Assembly (NCBI RefSeq): GCF_014646015.1
Contig: NZ_BMMQ01000004.1
Location: forward strand, 1 to 64,000
DNA from: Microbacterium nanhaiense
Lineage (GTDB): Bacteria > Actinomycetota > Actinomycetes > Actinomycetales > Microbacteriaceae
Length of the DNA: 64,000 bases
Direction of reading: 5' to 3'
Each line of letters starts with the position of its first letter. The stretch's first letter is position 1. This document shows positions 8,118 to 16,539 of this stretch, one piece after another. The position numbers and the translations under genes were made by a program. The notes beneath the pieces are model-generated. The model had not been told where the DNA came from, made no database searches, and saw only the letters and a list, made by a program, of their open reading frames with translations.

Positions 8118-9056
8118 CCGTGCGCCGCTCGGCGCGTTGTACTGCAGGTAGAGCAGGCGGCTCGTCTCCCGCCGCGCCTTCAGCACCCCGTCGAGCACGA
8201 GGCCCACGGCCCACGCCAGGGCGCCCATGACGCCAAAGGCGACCGTGAGGATCGCCGTCGGGAAACGGGGCACGAGGCCGGTCTGCGCGAACTCGACGAC
8301 CAGCGGGATCCCGAGGATCACCCCGACCAGCACGAGCACGCTCCCGATGATCCCGAAGAAGAACAGCGGACGCTCGTGGCGGACGAGCTGCATGACGAGG
8401 TTCAGGATCCGGAAGCCGTCGTGATAGGTGCGCAGCTTGCTCTCGCTGCCGTCGGGGCGGTCCTTGAAGCCGACCGCGACCTCCGTCTGCGGCACGCGCA
8501 GGCTCATGACGTGCACCGTGAGCTCGGTTTCGATCTCGAACTCGCGCGACGCGGCGGGGAAGCTCTTCACGAAGCGCCGCGACATGACGCGGTACCCGCT
8601 CAGCATGTCGCTGACCTCGTCGCCGAAGATGCCGCCGACGAGCCAGTTGAAGCCCTTGTTCCCGAGTTCGTGCCCGGCCCGGTATGCGGACGTCGAGTGG
8701 TCGACCTGCGTGCGCACGCCGAGAACGTGGTCATAGGGGCCTTCGCGCAGGGCGCGGATCATCTCCGGCAGCGCGGCCGCGTCGTAGGTGTCGTCGCCGT
8801 CGATCATGACGTACACCTCGGCGTCGATGTCGGCGAAGGCGCGGCGCACGACGTTGCCCTTGCCCCGGCGCTCCTCGCGCCGGACGATCGCGCCCGCCGC
8901 CTCGGCAACCTCCGCCGTGCGGTCCGAGCTGTTGTTGTCGTAGACGTAGATCGCCATTTCGGGCACGGCGGCGCGAAGATCCGCGATCACCTGGCCGATC
9001 GCGACCTCCTCGTTGTAGCACGGAACGATCGCTGCGATCTCGTGCGATGTCGACAT
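8103..9056 (-). CDS. GT2 family polyprenyl-phosphate glycosyltransferase (GtrB/Dpm1-like)
   Basis: 317 residues. The GT-A domain has IVPCYNEE at residue 11, YDNNSSDRT and the metal-binding DGDDTYDA. After SGYRVMSRRFV the C-terminus has two membrane helices (FFFGIIGSVLVLVGVILGI and ILTVAFGVMGALAWAVGLVL), as in GtrB and DPMS-type enzymes that load a sugar onto polyprenyl phosphate. Convergent overlap with gtrA supports the usual GtrA-GtrB functional pairing, although the two are not in one transcript. The donor sugar cannot be inferred. Confidence 0.88.
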   Translation of the reverse strand: MSTSHEIAAIVPCYNEEVAIGQVIADLRAAVPEMAIYVYDNNSSDRTAEVAEAAGAIVRREERRGKGNVVRRAFADIDAEVYVMIDGDDTYDAAALPEMIRALREGPYDHVLGVRTQVDHSTSAYRAGHELGNKGFNWLVGGIFGDEVSDMLSGYRVMSRRFVKSFPAASREFEIETELTVHVMSLRVPQTEVAVGFKDRPDGSESKLRTYHDGFRILNLVMQLVRHERPLFFFGIIGSVLVLVGVILGIPLVVEFAQTGLVPRFPTAILTVAFGVMGALAWAVGLVLDGVLKARRETSRLLYLQYNAPSGARSRAL

Positions 9057-9237
9057 CAGTGCATGCCGTCCTTAGGCCGATACCCACGGCGAAGCGACCC
9101 CGTCGCCCCGCCCCTTGATACACGGATCATATCGAGTGGCGGGTGAGGATCCGCGGCGGGCGCTTCACGCGCACCCCTCGCCGTTCATAGCGGCCGCATA
9201 TGATGCTTCCAACGCCGAAAAGCAGAGGACAGCACTC

Positions 9238-10356
9238 ATGAGCGACCCCAACCAGTACCCGCCGGTTCCGCCGTCGAGCCCGGGCCAGCCCTCGGGGTCC
9301 GGCCTCCCCGATCAGCCCGCCTTCCCGATCCAGCCCGTCGACGGCACCCCGGGAGCATACGGGACGAACCCCGCCTACGCCGCGCCCGGCTACCCCGCGC
9401 CGCCCGCCTACGCGCCGCCCACCGGTCCCGGCGAGGGCCCGGACGTCGGCCAGAAGTCGTTCGTCGTCACGTGGATCCTGTCGCTTCTGCTCGGTGTCCT
9501 CGGCATCGACCGCTTCTACCTGGGCAAGATCGGCACCGCCATCGTCAAGCTGATCACGCTCGGAGGCCTGGGCATCTGGGCGCTCATCGACCTGATCGTC
9601 ATCCTGTGCGGCGGAATGCGCGACAAGGAGGGCCTGCGCCTTGCCGGTTACACGCGCTACCGCCTCGTGGCATGGCTCGTGACCGCCGGCCTGTGGCTGC
9701 TCGGCATCATCAGCACGGTGATCACGACGATCGTCTTTGGCTCGCTGATCTTCACGACCTTCGCGACCTTCTCCGCCGTCGCCGAGCAGGTCGAGAACGG
9801 CACCCCGCTCACGGTCGAGGAGGCCACGGACGAGCCGAGCGCGATCGAGGAGGCCACCGAGGACCCGGGTGACGAGGGCGTCTCGGCGACCGCGTCGGAC
9901 GACCAGGAGGCCGCCCTCGAGGAGGCGCAGACCTACGCCGGCCTCCTCGGGATGAGCAAGGCCGCCGTCTTCGCGATGCTCACGATGGAGTCGGAGTACA
10001 CGCAGCTGTACACCGAGGAGGCGGCGCAGTACGCCGTCGACAACGTCGACGCCGATTGGAACGCCAACGCCCTCGCCACGGCCCAAACCTACGCCATCGA
10101 CATGGCGATGAGCGAGAAGGCCACATACGGACTGCTCACGAACGAGGTCGGCGGCATGTTCACGACCGAGGAGGCCGACTACGCCATGTCGAACCTCGAC
10201 GTCAACTGGAACGAGAACGCGCTGAAGACCGCGCAGCTCTACGTCGACGAGATCGGCGCCTCCGACGAGGAGATCCTCGAGCTGCTGACGAGCGATGCGG
10301 GTAGCCAGTTCACCGACGAGCAGGCGCAGTACGCCCTCGACAACGTCGAGCGCTGA
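9238..10356 (+). CDS. TM2-domain protein with three Ltp-like repeats
   Basis: 372 residues. Residues 1-70 are Pro/Gly/Tyr-rich. Residues about 76-130 form a TM2 domain (SFVVTWILSLLLGVLGIDRF, then YLGKIGTAIVKLITLGGLGI). A further membrane helix (WLVTAGLWLLGIISTVITTI) and an acidic linker follow. The C-terminus has three copies of the Ltp (host cell surface-exposed lipoprotein) repeat: ALEEAQTYAGLLGMSK, ALATAQTYAIDMAMSE and ALKTAQLYVDEIGASD, each ending with a YAxxNxxxxW/E element. The Ltp fold is known from a phage superinfection-exclusion lipoprotein, but in actinobacteria its role is mostly unknown. The start at 9238 follows AGAGGACAG. Confidence 0.85.
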   Translation: MSDPNQYPPVPPSSPGQPSGSGLPDQPAFPIQPVDGTPGAYGTNPAYAAPGYPAPPAYAPPTGPGEGPDVGQKSFVVTWILSLLLGVLGIDRFYLGKIGTAIVKLITLGGLGIWALIDLIVILCGGMRDKEGLRLAGYTRYRLVAWLVTAGLWLLGIISTVITTIVFGSLIFTTFATFSAVAEQVENGTPLTVEEATDEPSAIEEATEDPGDEGVSATASDDQEAALEEAQTYAGLLGMSKAAVFAMLTMESEYTQLYTEEAAQYAVDNVDADWNANALATAQTYAIDMAMSEKATYGLLTNEVGGMFTTEEADYAMSNLDVNWNENALKTAQLYVDEIGASDEEILELLTSDAGSQFTDEQAQYALDNVER

Positions 10357-10390
10357 GCCCGTCGCGCGATTCTCCCGCGCATCCCGACGA

Positions 10391-10414
10391 ACGGCCGCCC
10401 GGAGGGGCGGCCGT
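10391..10414. terminator. bidirectional terminator between convergent genes
   Basis: ACGGCCGCCC (10391-10400), loop GGAG and the exact complement (10405-10414) followed by TT, placed between the TM2-Ltp gene and the convergent response regulator. Confidence 0.75.
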
Positions 10415-10422
10415 TTCGCGTC

Positions 10423-11106
10423 TCAGGAGAGCGCCGGGCCATGCCCCGCGCGGTCGACGAGAATCGCGATGTGGGTGCGCCCGGCGACGCCCAGTTTCGC
10501 TTGGATCTGCTCCAGATGGGTCTTCACCGTCGACGTCGAGACGAAGAGGCGGTCGCCGATCTGCGGGTTCGTGGATCCGTCGGCGACGAGCCGCGCGACC
10601 TCTTGTTCCCGAGGGCTGAGCGCCGCGAAGCGTTCGCGAGCGTCTCGCCGCTCGGCGTCGTCGGATCCCGCCGATGCGCGGCGGATCAGCTGCGCGGTCG
10701 CGCGCGGGGATGCGAAGCCCTCCCCCGCCATGACGGCGTCGATGGCCTGCTCGATCTCGTCGAAGACACGGTCCTTGACGAGGAAGCCCTGGGCCCCGGC
10801 GGAGATCATGCTCGTGAGTGCCTCCTCCGTGCCGAGGCTCGTCATCGCGATGACCCGCGTGCCGGGCACCAGCCGCAGAATCTCCTCCGTGGCGGCCGGC
10901 CCCGCGATCACCGGCATGCTGACGTCCATGAGCACCAGCTCGGGCCGGTGCTCGCGCACGGCCGCGATCGCGAGGGATCCGTCTGCCGCGTCGCCGATGA
11001 CGCTCGCCCCGGTGTGGGCGACGAGGCGCGTGAGGCTGCGGCGCACGATGGGGTCGTCGTCGACGATCAGCACCCGCACGGGTGCGGAGATATCGGCTTG
11101 TGTCAC
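10423..11106 (-). CDS. NarL/FixJ-type response regulator
   Basis: 227 residues. The receiver domain has acidic DDD near residue 17, the phospho-acceptor Asp in LVLMDVSMP and the conserved Lys in FLVKDR. The C-terminal LuxR helix-turn-helix is LSPREQEVARLVADGSTNPQ followed by IGDRLFVSTSTVKTHLEQI. It lies 34 nt downstream of the histidine kinase on the same strand, so the two form one operon and a cognate pair. The signal is unknown; the divergent DUF4352-like gene is a plausible target. Confidence 0.93.
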   Translation of the reverse strand: MTQADISAPVRVLIVDDDPIVRRSLTRLVAHTGASVIGDAADGSLAIAAVREHRPELVLMDVSMPVIAGPAATEEILRLVPGTRVIAMTSLGTEEALTSMISAGAQGFLVKDRVFDEIEQAIDAVMAGEGFASPRATAQLIRRASAGSDDAERRDARERFAALSPREQEVARLVADGSTNPQIGDRLFVSTSTVKTHLEQIQAKLGVAGRTHIAILVDRAGHGPALS

Positions 11107-11140
11107 GGATCGACGATATCCGCTCGGTCCGACGAACGAG

Positions 11141-12358
11141 TTACTCGGTCTCGACCTCGACCCACGGCAGGCTCACGTCGACGACGAACTCGCCGTCGCG
11201 CTCGCCGATCTCGCACGCGCCACCGAGCTGGTCGACGCGCTCGCGGATCCCGATGAGGCCCGTGCGCGAGCCGTGCGCGGCGAGCTCGCTCGCGCCGCGA
11301 AGCGGGTTCGTGACGCGCACCCGCACGCCCGTGGCGGGCGAGGCCTCGACGGAGATCGAGATCGGCGCGCGGGCCGCGTGCTTCGTCGCGTTTGTCAGCG
11401 CCTCCTGCACGATGCGATAGACGGTGTGGTCGAGAACAGCGGCGGCGCGATCGACGCCGTCGACGAGCACGAGCGCGTCGACCGAGGTGCCCGTCGCCCG
11501 CGCGGTGCGCACCAGCTCGCCGATTCGCCGCATCGAATGCTGGGACGGGTCGTAGTCGGCGCCCGGGCCCTCGCGGAGCTCGCCCAGCAGGCCCCGCAGG
11601 TCGTCGAGCGAGCGCCTCGCCTCCTGCCGAAGCGAGCGCGCGATCGCGTCGGCCTGCGGATCCCCCTCCGATACGGCGAGCGCCAGCTCGTCGCCCTGGA
11701 GCGCGACCGCGGAGAGGCGGCTCGCGAGGGTGTCGTGCATCTCGCGGGCAATGCGCTCCCGCTCGCTCTTCCGGGCGAGTTCCTCGTCAAGCTGCGAGGC
11801 GCGGTCGTGCTCGCGATCGACGCGGTCCTGCAGCACCCGCCCCGCGCGGCGGCTGCGCTCGATCACGGTGAAGAGCACGAGGCCGGCGAACGAGAACCCG
11901 CCGAGCACCGCCGAGGGGATCACCGACGACGGCGCCACCGTGAATAGCACGGCCAGGTCGTCGCCCCACGGGGTGAGCCCGTCGCGCAGCACCGAGAGCA
12001 CGACGACGCCCAGCGCAAGGCCGAAGAGCTTGTGCACGACGGGCTTGCGCGCGCGCACCATCAGGTGGTGCAGGCCGATGAACAGCAGTAGGTAGCTCGA
12101 GCCGGCAAGCGCCAGCAGCCCGCCCGCGATGGTCGGTGCCAGCGGGTAGCGCGCTCGGAAGAAGACGCTCACCCACAGCAGCAGCGCGATGAGCCAGTAA
12201 CCGACCGAGAGATCGCTCGGCTCGCCGCCGTCGGTCGGCATGAAACCGGGCAGGCTCCACATCCCGATGATTTCGAGGAAGCCGCCGAGGCAGTACAGCG
12301 TCGTGCTCCAGGCGCGGCGCGACATCCGCCGAACGAGCGGCGGCGACGAAGTGGTCAT
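11141..12358 (-). CDS. NarL-type sensor histidine kinase (HisKA_3)
   Basis: 405 residues. Five hydrophobic segments occupy residues about 15-170. The HisKA_3 dimerisation helix follows (ERERIAREMHDTLASRLSAV, phospho-His in EMHD), and then an HATPase domain with the N-box IVQEALTNATKHA and a G-box region GLIGIRERVDQLGG. The membrane part has no recognisable ligand domain. The start at 12358 was chosen by homology-like length and by the fact that further upstream translation reads the opposite strand of the next gene. First gene of a two-gene operon with the response regulator. Confidence 0.92.
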   Translation of the reverse strand: MTTSSPPLVRRMSRRAWSTTLYCLGGFLEIIGMWSLPGFMPTDGGEPSDLSVGYWLIALLLWVSVFFRARYPLAPTIAGGLLALAGSSYLLLFIGLHHLMVRARKPVVHKLFGLALGVVVLSVLRDGLTPWGDDLAVLFTVAPSSVIPSAVLGGFSFAGLVLFTVIERSRRAGRVLQDRVDREHDRASQLDEELARKSERERIAREMHDTLASRLSAVALQGDELALAVSEGDPQADAIARSLRQEARRSLDDLRGLLGELREGPGADYDPSQHSMRRIGELVRTARATGTSVDALVLVDGVDRAAAVLDHTVYRIVQEALTNATKHAARAPISISVEASPATGVRVRVTNPLRGASELAAHGSRTGLIGIRERVDQLGGACEIGERDGEFVVDVSLPWVEVETE

Positions 12359-12562
12359 AGATCGACCATAGGGCGAAGCACCGACACGCGAATCGGCCGG
12401 TCGGCCGAGCGGATCCCGGCCGACCGGCCGATGTTCGGGGCAGGGCGTGCCGGGGAGGCTGGAGTCATCGCCCGGCGGATCCCGTTCCGTCCCCGGGCGG
12501 CGGCCCCGCAGGCCGCGTACCGTCCCGCGTCGTCGCTCGACGCACCTTCGAGAAAGCCGCTC

Positions 12563-13396
12563 ATGAGCACCGATCTGCACCACCCCCTCCCGCCCGCCGA
12601 CGCCGCGCCGAAGAACTCGCTGCTCGGCACGATCGCGCTGATCACCGCAGTGGTCGGCACCGTCTTCGCCGTCATCCCCGGCGCCCTCATCATCGGCTGG
12701 ATCCTGTTGCCGATCGCCTTCGTCCTCGCCATCGTGGCGCTGTTCCAGAAGGGACGGAAGCTGTTCGGCGTGCTCGCGCTCGCGCTGTCGATCGTCGGCA
12801 CGATCGCCGGTGTCATCGTCTTCGTCGGCGGGCTGGCGAACGCCGTATCCGACGCGATCGACGACAGCGTCTCGGGCGGCGATCTCGCATCCGTCGAGCC
12901 CGCCGAGCCCGCGGCGGAGGAGGCTCCCGAGGAGGAGGCTCCCGAGGAGGAGGCCGCGGAGGATCCCGCCGGCACGCGGTCCCACCCGCACCCGCTCGGC
13001 ACCACGGTGTCGAACGACGAGTGGTCGGTGACGATCAACAGCGTGCAGCTCGACGCGACCGAGGCGGTGCTCGCCGCCAACGTCATCAACCCCGCTCCGG
13101 CCGAGGGCGAGCAGTACATCCTCGTCAACGCCACCGCGACCTACACGGGGGCCGAGACGGGCATGCCCGCGGTCGACCTGTCGTTCGCTTACGTCACGGC
13201 CGACGGCGTCACGGTTCACAGCTACGACACCATCGCCGTCGCGCCCGACGCACTCGACAGCATGGCCGAGCTGTACACCGACGCGAGCATCACGGGCAAC
13301 ATCGCGCTCGCGGTGCCGAGCGACACCGCCGGCGAGGGCACGATCGTCGTCACGCCCGGCATCTTCGGCGACGACGTCTTCTTCGCCGCGAAGTGA
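12563..13396 (+). CDS. membrane protein with DUF4352-like C-terminal domain
   Basis: 277 residues. The N-terminus has three closely spaced membrane helices (residues about 17-95), then an acidic linker (EEAPEEEAPEEEAAED), then a beta-rich domain beginning TVSNDEWSVTINSVQLDATE that resembles DUF4352/Telokin-like domains (…YILVNATATYTG…). This layout is common in actinobacterial exported proteins of unknown function. The start at 12563 is preceded by GAGAAAG. It is divergent from the two-component system at 205-nt distance. Confidence 0.75.
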   Translation: MSTDLHHPLPPADAAPKNSLLGTIALITAVVGTVFAVIPGALIIGWILLPIAFVLAIVALFQKGRKLFGVLALALSIVGTIAGVIVFVGGLANAVSDAIDDSVSGGDLASVEPAEPAAEEAPEEEAPEEEAAEDPAGTRSHPHPLGTTVSNDEWSVTINSVQLDATEAVLAANVINPAPAEGEQYILVNATATYTGAETGMPAVDLSFAYVTADGVTVHSYDTIAVAPDALDSMAELYTDASITGNIALAVPSDTAGEGTIVVTPGIFGDDVFFAAK

Positions 13397-13457
13397 CCGT
13401 CCCGGACGCCGCCGGCCGCACCACGGTGCGGGCGGCGGCGTCGGCGATAATGGATCC

Positions 13458-14318
13458 ATGAGCACCGCACCCGAGATCCCCGGCTGGAACCACACCTACT
13501 CCGGGAAGGTGCGCGACCTCTACGCGCCCGCCTCGGGGGACGACGACCGCATGCTCGTCGTCGCGAGCGACCGCGTCAGCGCCTTCGACCACGTGCTCGA
13601 GCCCGGCATCCCGGGGAAGGGCGCGCTGCTGACGCGCCTCAGCATGTGGTGGTTCGAGCAGCTCTCGGACGTGCCGAACCACATCGCGGGCGAGCCCCCC
13701 GCCGAGGTCGCCGAGCGCGCGATGCTCGTTCGCTCGCTCGACATGCTGCCGATCGAGTGCGTTGTCCGCGGCTACATCACCGGATCCGGCTGGGCCGAGT
13801 ACCAGGAGTCGGGCACGGTCTGCGGCATCGCCCTCCCCGAGGGCCTGCAGAACGGCGACAAGCTGCCCGAGCCGATCTACACGCCCGCGTACAAGGCGCC
13901 CCTCGGCGAGCACGACGAGAACATCTCCTACGAGAAGAGCGTCGAGCTCGTCGGCGAGGCGCGCGCGGCCGACCTGCGCGACGCGTCGCTGTCGATCTAC
14001 GCCCGCGCCGCGGCCCTCGCGGAGGAGCACGGCCTGATCCTCGCCGACACGAAGTTCGAGTTCGGCACCGACGACGACGGCGTGCTGCGCCTCGCCGACG
14101 AGGTGCTCACGAGCGACTCGTCGCGCTACTGGGATCTCGAGGCCTGGCGAAACGGCGCGACCCCGGCCGAGCGCATGGCGAGCTTCGACAAGCAGATCGT
14201 GCGCGACTGGCTCGCGGCGAACTGGGACAAGCAGGGCACCCCGCCCGAGCTCCCGCAGGACATCATCGACCGCACCGTCGCGCGCTACGAGGATCTGCTG
14301 ACGCGCCTCGGGGCGTAA
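13458..14318 (+). CDS. purC: phosphoribosylaminoimidazole-succinocarboxamide synthase
   Basis: 286 residues, normal for bacterial SAICAR synthetase. It catalyses the ATP-dependent condensation of CAIR with aspartate in de novo purine synthesis. Clear signatures: GKVRDLY at residue 15, VASDRVSAFD, ECVVRGYITGSGWAEY, and LADTKFEFG near the C-terminus. The start ATG at 13458 follows GCGATAATGGATCC without a strong ribosome site. Other purine genes (purS, purQ) are 5.5 kb downstream on the same strand, separated by transporters. Confidence 0.96.
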   Translation: MSTAPEIPGWNHTYSGKVRDLYAPASGDDDRMLVVASDRVSAFDHVLEPGIPGKGALLTRLSMWWFEQLSDVPNHIAGEPPAEVAERAMLVRSLDMLPIECVVRGYITGSGWAEYQESGTVCGIALPEGLQNGDKLPEPIYTPAYKAPLGEHDENISYEKSVELVGEARAADLRDASLSIYARAAALAEEHGLILADTKFEFGTDDDGVLRLADEVLTSDSSRYWDLEAWRNGATPAERMASFDKQIVRDWLAANWDKQGTPPELPQDIIDRTVARYEDLLTRLGA

Positions 14319-14325
14319 CGCGTTC

Positions 14326-14368
14326 CCGCGTCTCCGCGCGGCCGCCTGCGGACCGTGCGGAGACGCGG
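14326..14368. terminator. hairpin between purC and the convergent BCCT gene
   Basis: CCGCGTCTCCGC (14326-14337) and its exact complement (14357-14368) separated by a 19-nt loop, just after the purC stop and 6 nt from the BCCT stop; it may serve both genes. Confidence 0.6.
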
Positions 14369-14373
14369 TGGCT

Positions 14374-16410
14374 TTAGGGGGTCGGGCTCTCCGGCTCCTC
14401 CGGATCCTCGCCCTTCGCCCTGCGCTCACGGCGGGTCTCGCCGACGGTCGTCGAGGCCTCGCCCGAGGCCGTGTGCTTCGGGTTCGGCTCGCCGCGGTGC
14501 TGGATCCGGCCGGGCTCGAGCGTGCGCGCGACGTCTTCCGGCGTCACGACGCGGCCCGTCTCCGGGTCGAGGATCGGGATCTGCGCCGTGGCGGTGTCCC
14601 ACCACTCGGTGAGTTCGGGGGCATCGGTGTCGATGCCGGCGCCCGCACCCTCGGCCGGCGCCACCTGGGCGGCGTCGAACACGAAGTCATCGCCGTGCTC
14701 CTCGAGGCCGCGGCGCACACCCTGCGCGATCGCCGCCCTCGCGAACCTGCGGCGCAGCATATAGGGGTCGTTCCTGAGTTCGCTCGCCCACGAGATGATC
14801 ACGCCGATCATGATGAAGGCGAAGGGAAGCGCCGTGACAACCATGATCGACTGCAGCCCGGACAGCGCGTTCGTGCCGCCGGCGATCAGCAGCACCAGAG
14901 CCGTCGCGGCGAGCAGCACGCCCCACATGATCGTGATCCAGCTCGCGGGCTCGGGGCGACCGCGCTGGGCGATGGATCCCATGACGATCGACGCCGAGTC
15001 GGCGCTCGTCACGAAGAACAGGACGATCGAGATCATCGCCGCAACGTTGAGCACGACCGCGATCGGCAGCTCCACGCCGCCGATCGTCAGGTGCGACTGC
15101 AGCGCGTCGAAGAGGGCGTAGAGCACGGCCTGGCCGCCACCCTCGCCGTACGCGGAGGTGAGCTCGCCGCCCGACTGCTCGTCGAAGTACATCGACGCGC
15201 CGCCCATGATCCCGAACCAGGCGATGCACACGGCCGCCGGAACGATGATGACGACCGTGACGAACTCGCGCAGCGTGCGGCCGCGGGAGATCTTCGCGAT
15301 GAACATGCCCACGAACGGCGTCCACGAGGTCCACCACGCCCAGTAGTAGTTCGTCCACGACGATACGAAGGCGGCGGATTCCTCGCCCTGCGCCGCGTTG
15401 CGGGACAGCATCGTCCACAGCTCGCCGAAGAAGTGCGGGATGCTCGACGGGATGATGTTCAGCAGGAACAGCGTCGGACCGCCCACGAACACGACCAGCG
15501 CGAGGATGCCCGCGAGGATCATGTTGAAGTTCGACAGCAGGCGGATCCCCTTCTTGAGGCCGGAGACCGCCGAGAGCACGAATCCGACCGTGAGCAGCGT
15601 CACAATGATGATGAGGCCGGCGTTGCCGACGTGCCCGATTCCCGACACCACCTCGACGCCCTCGGCGACCTGCAGGGCGCCGAGACCGAGCGTCACCGCC
15701 GTGCCGAAAAGGGTGACGAGGATCGCGAAGATGTCGATGACGGATCCGATCCAGCCCTCCGTCTTCTCCTTGAAGATCGGGGTGAGGATCGCCGAGATCA
15801 GCGGGGCGCGACCGCGGCGATAGGCGGAATACGCGATCGCGCCGCCGACGAGCGCGTACAGCGCCCACGCCATCGGCCCCCAGTGCAGGGTCGCCTGCGC
15901 GAGCGAGGCCATCATCGCCTCGCGGGATCCCGGATCCGCGTCGACGCCCGGGGGCACGTTCTGGAAGAAGTCGAGCGGCTCCGCCGGCCCCCAGAACAGC
16001 AGTCCGATGCCCATGCCCGCCGAGAACAGCATCGCGATCCACGCGCCCGTCGAGAACTCGGGCTCCTCGTCGTCTGCGCCGAGCCTCACGCCGCCGGTTC
16101 GGCCGTAGCCCATGACGAGCATGAACACGAGCGTCACGATCGCGAGCGCCGAGAACAGCCAGCCGAAGTTCGTCATCACCCAGTCGAGCGAGGCGGTGCC
16201 GACCCCGAGGAGATTATCGGGCGCCGCGATGCCCCAGATGACGATGCCGATCGTGACGATCGCCGCGACGGCGAGCACGAGCTTGTTGGTCGGGAACTCT
16301 CGAGGAGTGTCCTCGACGCCGATACCGGGAATCAGCGCGGGGTGCGAGACCTCATGCATGAGGTTCGCCACCGGCTTCTTCTTGACCTTCTTCTGTTCGC
16401 TGTCGTTCAT
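14374..16410 (-). CDS. BCCT family betaine/carnitine/choline transporter
   Basis: 678 residues with twelve membrane helices. The family signature is present: WWTSWTPFVGMFIAKISRGR, plus SGIGHVGNAGLIIIVTLL and WGPMAWALYALVGGA. These sodium-coupled carriers import compatible solutes under osmotic stress. The C-terminal tail of about 130 residues is cytoplasmic, acidic and rich in charged residues, as in osmosensing BetP-like carriers. The start at 16410 has TGGGAG upstream; the longer frame to 16560 would overlap the divergent permease promoter. Confidence 0.93.
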   Translation of the reverse strand: MNDSEQKKVKKKPVANLMHEVSHPALIPGIGVEDTPREFPTNKLVLAVAAIVTIGIVIWGIAAPDNLLGVGTASLDWVMTNFGWLFSALAIVTLVFMLVMGYGRTGGVRLGADDEEPEFSTGAWIAMLFSAGMGIGLLFWGPAEPLDFFQNVPPGVDADPGSREAMMASLAQATLHWGPMAWALYALVGGAIAYSAYRRGRAPLISAILTPIFKEKTEGWIGSVIDIFAILVTLFGTAVTLGLGALQVAEGVEVVSGIGHVGNAGLIIIVTLLTVGFVLSAVSGLKKGIRLLSNFNMILAGILALVVFVGGPTLFLLNIIPSSIPHFFGELWTMLSRNAAQGEESAAFVSSWTNYYWAWWTSWTPFVGMFIAKISRGRTLREFVTVVIIVPAAVCIAWFGIMGGASMYFDEQSGGELTSAYGEGGGQAVLYALFDALQSHLTIGGVELPIAVVLNVAAMISIVLFFVTSADSASIVMGSIAQRGRPEPASWITIMWGVLLAATALVLLIAGGTNALSGLQSIMVVTALPFAFIMIGVIISWASELRNDPYMLRRRFARAAIAQGVRRGLEEHGDDFVFDAAQVAPAEGAGAGIDTDAPELTEWWDTATAQIPILDPETGRVVTPEDVARTLEPGRIQHRGEPNPKHTASGEASTTVGETRRERRAKGEDPEEPESPTP

Positions 16411-16539
16411 GGTCTCCCATTTCTCGTTGCTCACACTCTTCCGCACGATCGCCGGATTCCCAAGCACCGTGGCCGATTCAGGCGCGCCCTGTAACGTTGA
16501 CGAGACCGCGCGTGCGGTCCATTGCACGAGAGGAACCGC

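Noticed and set aside
12359..13495. N-terminal extension of the histidine kinase to 13495
   Set aside because: It reads the antisense strand of the DUF4352-like gene; the kinase has a normal length from 12358.
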